DNA from: Phycisphaerae bacterium
GTDB taxonomy: Bacteria; Planctomycetota; Phycisphaerae; UBA1845
Assembly (NCBI GenBank): GCA_029260035.1
Contig: JAJDEA010000180.1
Span: 1 to 39,640, forward strand
Reading direction: 5' to 3'
Length of the DNA stretch: 39,640 nucleotides
Program-made: the position numbers and the translations under genes
Shown: positions 33,253-39,640 of the stretch, in pieces
Numbering within the stretch: the stretch's first letter is position 1
Layout: each line of letters begins with the position of its first letter
Notes under the pieces: model-generated
The model's database searches: none
The model's input: the letters and a program-made list of their open reading frames with translations, nothing else
What the model was told of the DNA's origin: nothing

Positions 33253-34530
33253 TCAACGTCCGCTTTCGTCTTTTATTCTGCGAATGTTGGCACCAACGCC
33301 AGCCAGTTTTTCCTCGATGCGTTCGTAGCCGCGATCTATGTGGTAGACGCGACGGATTTGTGTCGTTCCTTTTGCCGCTAAACCGGCCAGGATGAGTGCG
33401 GCGGACGCGCGAAGGTCGGATGCCATGACCTGGGCACCAATGAGTCGCTTGACACCCTTGACGATTACCGTCGGCCCTTCCTTCCGAAGCTGCGCACCCA
33501 TTCGGCTCAATTCGCCGACGTGAAGAAAGCGATCTGGGAAGATTTTTTCTGTGATGACGCTATTGCCGTCAGCGAGCGATAATAAGGCCATGACCTGCGC
33601 TTGAAGGTCGGTCGGAAAACCGGGGTAGGGTTGGGTTGTGATTTCTACAGGCTCCAGACGCCTGGCGGATGACACCACAACTCCTTTTTCGCCGGACTCA
33701 ACGATAACGCCTATTCGTCTCAGGCAATCCGTGACGGCGCAGAGATGATCCAGCCTGGCACCTTCGAGTGTGACATCGCCATTGGTCATAGCCACACCAA
33801 CCATAAACGTTCCCGCCTCGATGCGATCCGCTACGACGCGGTGTTCTGCTCCGGTAAGTCTCTCGACGCCTTCGATGGTAATTTGAGGCGTACCCTGGCC
33901 GATGATTCGAGCGCCGCACGCATTCAAAAAATTAGCGAGGTCGATAATTTCCGGCTCGCACGCCGCAGATTCGATAACCGTTCGTCCTTCAGCCAGCGTC
34001 GCCGCCATCATCACATTGGCCGTAGCTGTAACGGAAGAACCAAAAGGTCCGCCCAAGAAAATGTGATCGCCTTTCAGCTTCTTGGCCTTCAGCAAGACAT
34101 CGCCGCTGAGAAGTTCCGATTCCGCGCCCAGCGCTTCAAGCCCTTGCACATGCAAACCGATGGGGCGATCCCCAATCGCACAACCGCCTGGCATCGACAC
34201 TTGAGTTCGCCTTCTTTTTGCGAGCAAAGGCCCCATGACGCACACACTCGCTCGCATCTTGCTGACCAACTCATATTCCGCATGCACGTTCATCTCATCG
34301 ACGACTTGAATACGGATCGCACCGGTTTCGTCTCGCTCTGAACGTACGCCCAACTTGTCGAGAAGCACAAGCATCTGGCGAACATCTGCAAGATCGGGCA
34401 CATTGCGTAGCACGATCTCTCCATCAATCATGATTGTTGCAGCCAGGATGGGAAGTGCGGCATTTTTGGCACCGCTTATTTTGATGGCGCCTTTCAGTCG
34501 ATTCCCGCCGACGATTTCCAGCAGATCCAC
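33253..34530 (-). CDS. murA: UDP-N-acetylglucosamine 1-carboxyvinyltransferase (MurA)
   Basis: 425 residues, normal length. It starts at GTG (34530) with AAGGAAT upstream. The substrate-binding GAIKISGAKNAALPI contains K22-N23, and the catalytic loop is MPGGCAIGDRPIGLHVQG with the active-site Cys117 (the fosfomycin target) intact. Later QPYPGFPTDLQAQVMALLS and DLRASAALILAGLAAKG are MurA landmarks, and the C-terminus has HIDRGYERIEEKL. The enzyme makes the first committed step of peptidoglycan synthesis. It stands alone; a dispersed repeat copy lies 65 bases upstream of the start codon. Confidence 0.97.
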   Translation of the reverse strand: MDLLEIVGGNRLKGAIKISGAKNAALPILAATIMIDGEIVLRNVPDLADVRQMLVLLDKLGVRSERDETGAIRIQVVDEMNVHAEYELVSKMRASVCVMGPLLAKRRRTQVSMPGGCAIGDRPIGLHVQGLEALGAESELLSGDVLLKAKKLKGDHIFLGGPFGSSVTATANVMMAATLAEGRTVIESAACEPEIIDLANFLNACGARIIGQGTPQITIEGVERLTGAEHRVVADRIEAGTFMVGVAMTNGDVTLEGARLDHLCAVTDCLRRIGVIVESGEKGVVVSSARRLEPVEITTQPYPGFPTDLQAQVMALLSLADGNSVITEKIFPDRFLHVGELSRMGAQLRKEGPTVIVKGVKRLIGAQVMASDLRASAALILAGLAAKGTTQIRRVYHIDRGYERIEEKLAGVGANIRRIKDESGR

Positions 34531-34594
34531 AACGATTCCTTTCCGAAAAGGTGCGTTACTTTGCTTCCTGGCGCTCCATCAAGAGTGATTTGAC

Positions 34595-34687
34595 TAGAAC
34601 AAGCTCTATTCTACTGTAGCGTTCGGAAGCACGCTTTTATCGAGTATATGAGCAATTCGCCGCTACACTTGACGTTCGCTGCAATAG
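34595..34687 (+). repeat. Dispersed 95-bp repeat, copy 5
   Basis: Reads TAGAACAAGCTCTATTCTAC, TGTAGCGTTCGGAAGCACGC, then ATTCGCCGCTACACTTGAC and GTTCGCTGCAATAG. It sits upstream of murA in opposite orientation, directly joined to the palindromic element at 34689. Confidence 0.85.
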
Positions 34688-34688
34688 T

Positions 34689-34760
34689 GTGCCACTGCTC
34701 TCGAGCAGTGATCTCCAGTCCCCATAGAATGCGATTCGCACTGCTCAAGAGCAGTGGCAC
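34689..34760. repeat. Pair of GTGCCACTGCTC hairpins in inverted order
   Basis: GTGCCACTGCTC (34689-34700) and GAGCAGTGGCAC (34749-34760) are perfect 12-base inverted copies bounding the segment. Each also forms its own hairpin: CACTGCTC-TC-GAGCAGTG at the left and CACTGCTC-AA-GAGCAGTG at 34739-34756. One arm recurs at 32500-32511. Confidence 0.7.
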
Positions 34761-34805
34761 TTGACCCCAACTTTACCTTACTCGTCAAATCATCCACAAA
34801 CGGTA

Positions 34806-35720
34806 CTATTCCGCTCGTTTCGAGAACATGAGCACGCGATCCAAGCCTACTACCGAATCCTGCCACGTCCCCGAATGGTCGAACATTCGCGTCCCCTCAA
34901 AGGATTCCACCACGCTTTCCTTTTGCCCCGCACCAATTTCCACAAAAACAGCACCGTTGGGGGCGAGCACGTCCGGTGATTCGGTCGCGATGCGTCGATA
35001 AAACGACACGCCGTCGTCTTCGTCTGTCAGGGCTATGCGAGGCTCGAATTCGCGCACAGCTGGATTCAACTCACCGAACTCACTCTTTGCCACATAAGGC
35101 GGATTCGAGACTATGACATCGAACCCCAGCGCAATATCTGATGGGAGCGACAAACAATCCGCTTCGCACAGCGTCAGGCTTTGTGCAATGCCATGCTTTT
35201 CAGCATTTTCTCCAGCCACTGTCAGCGCAGCGGTAGAGCAATCGCTTCCGAACACCTGCGCATCCGCCAAATGCTTTTGAATCGCGATCGCAATGCAACC
35301 ACTACCTGTGCCGACATCCAGTATACGGGGCGACTGAATCGAGTTTTTGCAGTAGTCCAAGACACAAGCGACCAGCGTCTCCGTTTCGGGCCTGGGAATC
35401 AATACATCTCTCGTCACACGGAAACTCAGTGAGAAGAACTCCTTTTGGCCAACGAGATATGCGATAGGTTCGTGGTCTCCAGCCCTTTTTACACATTCTC
35501 GAAATCGCACCAGCTCTTCCTCTTCAGGTACCTTATCGAACCGAGCGTAGAGATCGATGCGCTGACACGAGTTCGCGTGGGCAAGCAGAACCTCCGCAGC
35601 CAGTCTGGGTTCATCGACACCTCGGGACGCGAGATGCTGCGCAGTCCAACTCAAGAGCTTGCTGAAGGTCCATTCGGTTTCGTTTGTGTTGGCCGAAGCG
35701 CCCACTGCGTCTCTTTCCAT
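34806..35720 (-). CDS. prmC: Peptide chain release factor N5-glutamine methyltransferase (PrmC/HemK)
   Basis: About 304 residues from the ATG at 35720; an in-frame TTG at 35762 would overlap the upstream gene by 26 bases. The helical N-terminal domain (DEPRLAAEVLLAHAN) is followed by FFSLSFRVTRDVLIPRPETE, the SAM-binding ILDVGTGSGCIAIAI, and the catalytic DVIVSNPPYVAKSE with NPPY, which holds the target glutamine. PrmC methylates the GGQ glutamine of release factors RF1 and RF2. The prfA gene, a frequent neighbour, is not in the window. It follows the tRNA-binding-domain gene by about 16 bases and is probably co-transcribed with it. Confidence 0.93.
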   Translation of the reverse strand: MERDAVGASANTNETEWTFSKLLSWTAQHLASRGVDEPRLAAEVLLAHANSCQRIDLYARFDKVPEEEELVRFRECVKRAGDHEPIAYLVGQKEFFSLSFRVTRDVLIPRPETETLVACVLDYCKNSIQSPRILDVGTGSGCIAIAIQKHLADAQVFGSDCSTAALTVAGENAEKHGIAQSLTLCEADCLSLPSDIALGFDVIVSNPPYVAKSEFGELNPAVREFEPRIALTDEDDGVSFYRRIATESPDVLAPNGAVFVEIGAGQKESVVESFEGTRMFDHSGTWQDSVVGLDRVLMFSKRAE

Positions 35721-35736
35721 GCGACTATGGCTACCT

Positions 35737-36096
35737 CTAGCTAACACCGCTCCCAGGCTCAATTTCGCTGTCTGTCGTGACCACGATTACCTGGCTCTTG
35801 TCCGAACCGGAAGCCGCCAACAGCATACCTTGGCTCTCCAACCCGCGCATCATGCGGGGGGCGAGATTGGCGACCAGGATGAGATTCTTGCCGATCAGCT
35901 CAGCCGGTTCGTAGTGCCCGCGCAATCCGGCGCATATCTGGCGTTGCTCGTCACCCAAGTCAACCTTAAGAACGATCAGCTTATCCGCGTTGGGGTGATC
36001 GCTTGCCTCAATCACCCGGCCCACGCGGAGCTTGATCTTAGCGAAATCATCAAAACTAATCGTGTCGTTCGGCGACGCCGACGCCTCTTCTGACAT
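35737..36096 (-). CDS. tRNA-binding (EMAP/MetG C-terminal type) domain protein
   Basis: About 119 residues from the ATG at 36096, with AGGA upstream. The OB-fold is clear: ISFDDFAKIKLRVGRVIEA, HPNADKLIVLKVDLGDE, QICAGLRGHYEP, LIGKNLILVANLAPRMMRGL and ESQGMLLAA. This is the domain found at the C-terminus of many methionyl-tRNA synthetases, and as a free-standing protein (CsaA- or MetG-beta-like) that binds tRNA or acts in trans. The catalytic MetG part is not in the window, so it may be a separate beta subunit. It probably forms an operon with prmC. Confidence 0.88.
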   Translation of the reverse strand: MSEEASASPNDTISFDDFAKIKLRVGRVIEASDHPNADKLIVLKVDLGDEQRQICAGLRGHYEPAELIGKNLILVANLAPRMMRGLESQGMLLAASGSDKSQVIVVTTDSEIEPGSGVS

Positions 36097-36270
36097 AGTC
36101 GATATCCTATAATGTTTGGTGCGTGAATGTGTCCGTAGTTCCGCAGGCAAGTCTATCGATCCATCGACAAGCGATCAATCCGGAGATCACGCGATTTCCT
36201 ATGAAGAGCCAACGCTGAAATTTGCGATCAAAGGGTATGGTTTTACAATTGTAATCTGAAGGGATCTTGC

Positions 36271-37377
36271 ATGACCGACGTCTACCCCCTCAAGTTCGAG
36301 CCAATACTCAAACCCAAGATATGGGGCGGTCGCAAACTCGAATCGCTCCTGGGCAAGAAATTGCCGCCTGACGAACCCATCGGTGAATCCTGGGAAATCG
36401 CCGATCTGGAGGACGACCAATCCGTTGTCCTGGAGGGTCCCCAGGCTGGGAAATCGTTAGGCTCAATCGTAAAGGAGTGGGGCGGGGATCTTCTGGGTGA
36501 CGCGCCGCTTTTTGAAGGCCGATTCCCGCTCTTGATAAAATTCCTCGATGCCAACGAGACGCTTAGTGTGCAGGTTCATCCAGACAAAGCCACCGCCAAG
36601 AGGCTCGGTGGTCGGGTTCGTATTAAAAATGAAGCCTGGTACATCCTGGATGCGGACGAAACGGGGCTTATACACAGAGGCGTACATGAGGGCGTGGATG
36701 CGGACAAGCTTCGCCAAGCGATCCGAGAGGGGCAAGTCGATAAAACCCTGCGACAACTGCCTGCCAGGAAAGGTCATTGTTATTACCTTCCTAGCGGGAC
36801 GATCCACGCTCTCGGGGCGGGCGTAGTGGTCGCCGAGGTTCAGACACCGTCCGATATTACCTACCGCGTTTACGATTGGGACCGCAACGACCCGGCTACG
36901 GGTTCGCCCCGAGAATTACATCTTGAACAGGCGCTCGATTGCATTTCTTTCGATCAGTCGCCAATCACTGGCGAAACGGTACATCACAATGCCAGCGTTT
37001 GGGCAACCGTCACTACCTTGGTGAGATGCGAGTCCTTTTCCATCGATCGTGTTCGAATGGTGGAAGGAGTTGAGCAGGATATCCCGATCGATCGCTGCTT
37101 CGTGATCTGGATGATCCTGGAGGGCGAGTGCAGTATCGAATGGGCCGGGGCGAGTGATCCTTGCATGGGCCGAGCGGGAGAGACAATCCTTTTACCGGCG
37201 GGTATCAAAAAACCGCGAGTCAAAGCGATAACGCCTTGCATGTGGCTTGAAGTATCGATACCGTTGGTGAGTTCCTTAACAGGCTTGAACAAACTCGACG
37301 AGCAATCGTTGCGTGAAGTTTCAGGAAGAGCAAGCAAGTACGTAGGCTTGGGAACGCCGCAACAGCCGCCGTCTTGA
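36271..37377 (+). CDS. manA: Mannose-6-phosphate isomerase, class I
   Basis: 368 residues. The start resembles Bacillus-type class I enzymes (YPLKFEPILKPKIWGGRKLE). Metal-binding and active-site segments are LSVQVHPDKATAKRLGG, KNEAWYILDADE, YYLPSGTIHALGAGVVVAEV and QTPSDITYRVYDWDR. The enzyme interconverts mannose-6-phosphate and fructose-6-phosphate, feeding GDP-mannose and surface glycans. Length is normal. No ribosome site is strong; GAAGGGATC lies about eight bases upstream. It is divergent from the tRNA-binding gene and stands alone on the plus strand. Confidence 0.93.
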   Translation: MTDVYPLKFEPILKPKIWGGRKLESLLGKKLPPDEPIGESWEIADLEDDQSVVLEGPQAGKSLGSIVKEWGGDLLGDAPLFEGRFPLLIKFLDANETLSVQVHPDKATAKRLGGRVRIKNEAWYILDADETGLIHRGVHEGVDADKLRQAIREGQVDKTLRQLPARKGHCYYLPSGTIHALGAGVVVAEVQTPSDITYRVYDWDRNDPATGSPRELHLEQALDCISFDQSPITGETVHHNASVWATVTTLVRCESFSIDRVRMVEGVEQDIPIDRCFVIWMILEGECSIEWAGASDPCMGRAGETILLPAGIKKPRVKAITPCMWLEVSIPLVSSLTGLNKLDEQSLREVSGRASKYVGLGTPQQPPS

Positions 37378-37462
37378 TGGCGATGATGCGTTTTTGTCAG
37401 CTAGGTGAGTATTTATTCGAGATGGGGATCGAAGCAGGCAACCCGTCTAACCATTTTTCATC

Positions 37463-38317
37463 ATGACCAGACATGCGCCACAGGAATCGGCGAGACGTAC
37501 GCGAAGAACGGTTCACATCGTGGCCGCTTTCTACGTCGGCATAGGCTTAGTGCTTGCTACCAGCGCAGCTCTGGCTGGCGACCGACTAAGTACTTTTCTC
37601 GGCTTCCTAATCATCACGGGAACGCTTGGTGCAACCGTCCTGGCAAACACCGTATTCCGAATCGGCTACCAGCTCTCGGCCATGGAACACACCTTGAGTG
37701 ACATCCAACGACATCTTGCAACGCTAACCCAACCAAACCAAACTGAATCAGCCTCGGAAGCCGTCGAAGCAAATACTGTCACTACCGTTACACTAAGCTC
37801 GGATCGACCAGGCATGGTCGAGCATCTAGCCGCAGCCACTCTCGAACGAGACACGTTTCCCCGACTTGTTACGATGATGAATGGATCCGGCGAAGGTTCC
37901 GAACCGCCAGATCAACCTGTGGAAACCAAGACAGATTCTACGCCCCCAGCGCGATCCAGTTTTGTGCCACGAGACCTGCAGCGTGAATGGCAGGTTGCCG
38001 TACGCACAGGCGATCTCAAAATTTGTCGACGTATTCTTGGCACACTGGTGGACACCGTTGAACGAGCCGCGGTTGAGCCTATGGAGGCTGTCTTGGAGCA
38101 CATGACGAAAACGAGAGAACACGAATTCAGAACATCATTTACGAAGTACATCAAGGCGGGCGATTTTGCTCGGGCTTTGGAAGTGGGCGACGAAATGGTG
38201 GACCTTTTGTCGGGTCAGCCAATTGCCGACGAGTTTTTGCGCATCAGGTCGCACGTCATCCGCCGAAGCAAAGAGCGAGAAACCCAGAAGAGTTCTGCCT
38301 TTACCGTAGTAAGCTGA
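37463..38317 (+). CDS. Two-TM protein, paralogue of the 15.8-kb coiled-coil protein
   Basis: 284 residues. Two transmembrane helices (VHIVAAFYVGIGLVLATSAA and FLGFLIITGTLGATVLANTV) precede a short coil, a disordered Pro/Thr/Ser-rich stretch (95-170) and a helical C-terminus (175-270). That last region aligns with residues 228-321 of the protein at 15821-16831: both begin REW plus an AVR turn, then a middle helix, then a unit with DFARALEVGDEMV or RWRDALNVGLELV. Ribosome site is weak. Role unknown; membrane anchoring plus a TPR-like end suggests protein-protein contacts. Confidence 0.7.
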   Translation: MTRHAPQESARRTRRTVHIVAAFYVGIGLVLATSAALAGDRLSTFLGFLIITGTLGATVLANTVFRIGYQLSAMEHTLSDIQRHLATLTQPNQTESASEAVEANTVTTVTLSSDRPGMVEHLAAATLERDTFPRLVTMMNGSGEGSEPPDQPVETKTDSTPPARSSFVPRDLQREWQVAVRTGDLKICRRILGTLVDTVERAAVEPMEAVLEHMTKTREHEFRTSFTKYIKAGDFARALEVGDEMVDLLSGQPIADEFLRIRSHVIRRSKERETQKSSAFTVVS

Positions 38318-38345
38318 GTTCCTTTGCAGATTCACTCTCACAGAG

Positions 38346-39617
38346 TCAATAAGCGCGCGTAATTGCCGATCCGGGAAAGTAATACCGGAGAATCTCAGCC
38401 GCTGTCTTTCCCTCGCGCGCCTGGCCTTCCATTCCCCACTGGCATAGCCCCAGGCCATGCCCAAAACCTCGACCATCCTTAAAGACAACGCGATCGCCCA
38501 CGGCAGTCAGTTTGAAATCCGTACTTCGTAATTCCCTTGCACCGATAGCCAGGCGAAAATTCTCGGCCATCAGAGTAAATCGCTCTCCTGTCGAGCCGAC
38601 CAACTCGATCTTGACGACCCGGCCGTTATCCGTTTTGGCAGATACGTCTATTTTTCGTAAATCTCCGATTGATTTCGCATTAGGATATCGTTTCACAATT
38701 CTGGTTTGAATCTCCTTGAGGGACAAAGTAACGTCACCCCACCGGTAGCTCTTGCCCGGTGCAATCCGACAGTAGTCACATGCAACGCCGCCTTGCAGGG
38801 GTGTAATGTCATCCTGGTCACCGAAAATGGAGGCAGCTTGTGAATACCCCCCGCAAGCGGCGCTGAAGTAGGTCGGGAAGAGTTGTGTTTCACTCCCGTC
38901 GTTAAACGTACAGACGACTCCCGACGTATAAGCCGCTGCCCGGGCAGCGCGAACACCCGTAACATCTCTACGAATCCCACGATACACCTGTCCTTTTTGT
39001 GTCGCAACGATGTCCCAATCCGCCAGGGAACGACGGTCCATCCGGACAATCGCGAAGGTTCTGCTCACAACCGCCTGAGCCTGAAACGCCGTCGTCTTGA
39101 AGGTAGGCCAAACTTCTCGCGCTACGACGGAAGCGACGTAGGATTCCAGATCAACATGGTTGATGATGCGCAAGCGATCGGCCTCAAGGTTGGAGAGATG
39201 GATCGAGCCTGGGTATTCAACCGTATCCGTCCATTCGTCACGCACACGCCAACGCAAGGAGATTCCCGCTGCATCGGACGATTTAATCTCGACTTCGGTA
39301 TACCCAACCAACCGGCCATCGAACGAAAAAGTGCCATCCTCTTCGGGGCTAATCTCAATCCAATCTGAATCGTTGGAAGGCAGCAAACGGTCGCCGTTGC
39401 GAGCCTCGACGGTCAAACCCGGACGTCTCGATATGCGAACGCAAGAGGCTTTGGAAGAAAGAAGAACACGCACATCTCGCATCGGCCAAGCTGAGGCATG
39501 CAATTCTTCAAAACAGGGTTCAGGCGCGCGCGAACAACTCCCCTGGAGGATTGCACTTACCGCAAACAACCCTATTTTTTTCGATTTTACGGAAAAAAAT
39601 GGAATCTTGTGTGTCAC
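38346..39617 (-). CDS. SpoIID/LytB-domain protein, probably envelope-exported
   Basis: About 423 residues from a GTG at 39617, with no strong ribosome site; the true start could be near the window edge. The N-terminus is basic then hydrophobic (KIGLFAVSAILQGSC), a signal peptide with a poor lipobox. The SpoIID domain is clear: VDLESYVASVVAREVWP, FQAQAVVSRTFAIVRM, TYFSAACGGYSQAASIFG and the C-terminal GFGHGLGLCQWGMEGQAREG with EILRYYFPG. SpoIID is a lytic transglycosylase that acts on peptidoglycan stripped of stem peptides. In non-spore-forming bacteria the domain probably serves cell-wall turnover. It is convergent with the two-TM gene, 28 bases apart. Confidence 0.88.
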   Translation of the reverse strand: MTHKIPFFSVKSKKIGLFAVSAILQGSCSRAPEPCFEELHASAWPMRDVRVLLSSKASCVRISRRPGLTVEARNGDRLLPSNDSDWIEISPEEDGTFSFDGRLVGYTEVEIKSSDAAGISLRWRVRDEWTDTVEYPGSIHLSNLEADRLRIINHVDLESYVASVVAREVWPTFKTTAFQAQAVVSRTFAIVRMDRRSLADWDIVATQKGQVYRGIRRDVTGVRAARAAAYTSGVVCTFNDGSETQLFPTYFSAACGGYSQAASIFGDQDDITPLQGGVACDYCRIAPGKSYRWGDVTLSLKEIQTRIVKRYPNAKSIGDLRKIDVSAKTDNGRVVKIELVGSTGERFTLMAENFRLAIGARELRSTDFKLTAVGDRVVFKDGRGFGHGLGLCQWGMEGQAREGKTAAEILRYYFPGSAITRAY

Positions 39618-39640
39618 CGGGTCCGTCTTGCTGTGGTAGC

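Overview
The window looks like a chromosomal stretch of a Gram-negative-type bacterium of moderate GC. I think it is most likely a member of the Planctomycetota (Phycisphaerae-like). That placement is inference. It rests on the small coiled-coil gene at 32550-32813, on a lysS plus Lol-like exporter block, on HEAT-repeat and SpoIID-domain exported proteins, and on an EF-hand loop inside a permease. MurA and PrmC are present, so peptidoglycan synthesis is expected. No rRNA, tRNA or CRISPR array was seen. Most genes from 1 to 24 kb are on the minus strand.

Layout. 1-1750 is mobile DNA: an IS630-type transposase cut by the window edge, next to a broken group IIC-like intron whose 5' end sits directly behind a terminator hairpin. 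1877-5863 holds a lipoprotein with eight THNG repeats and a three-gene cobalamin/siderophore-type ABC importer. 5988-13927 is the most striking part: a tightly packed minus-strand block encoding a Ser/Thr kinase with zinc ribbons, a membrane zinc-ribbon protein, a winged-helix protein fused to an ESCRT-III-like coil, a second ESCRT-III-like coil, a PspC-domain protein, a clear ESCRT-III/Snf7-like protein, a Vps4-like MIT-AAA ATPase, and an SPFH-like/beta-propeller protein. Together they look like a bacterial ESCRT and phage-shock hybrid for membrane remodelling under kinase control.

14.1-24 kb: a HAMP-GGDEF diguanylate cyclase, a two-TM coiled-coil protein, a small membrane protein, an operon of lysS, a LolC/E-like permease and a LolD-like ATPase, and a large exported HEAT protein with a receiver-like domain. 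24.4-30 kb: a tiny lipoprotein-like gene, a lone sugar transferase, and a TetR plus ABC1-kinase pair divergent from prpB-prpC (2-methylcitrate cycle), with two operator-like palindromes between them. 30-32.2 kb: a 1.2 kb gene-free stretch with two parS sites in front of parB. 32.2-39.6 kb: a candidate structured small RNA, a coiled-coil gene, murA, a tRNA-binding-domain gene followed by prmC, a class I mannose-6-phosphate isomerase, a paralogue of the 15.8 kb two-TM protein, and a SpoIID/LytB-domain protein.

A dispersed element of about 95 bp occurs five times in intergenic DNA (16.9, 24.1, 31.1, 32.9 and 34.6 kb), each time close to the 5' end of a gene. Homology calls come from reading motifs by eye. 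No database or structure search was run.
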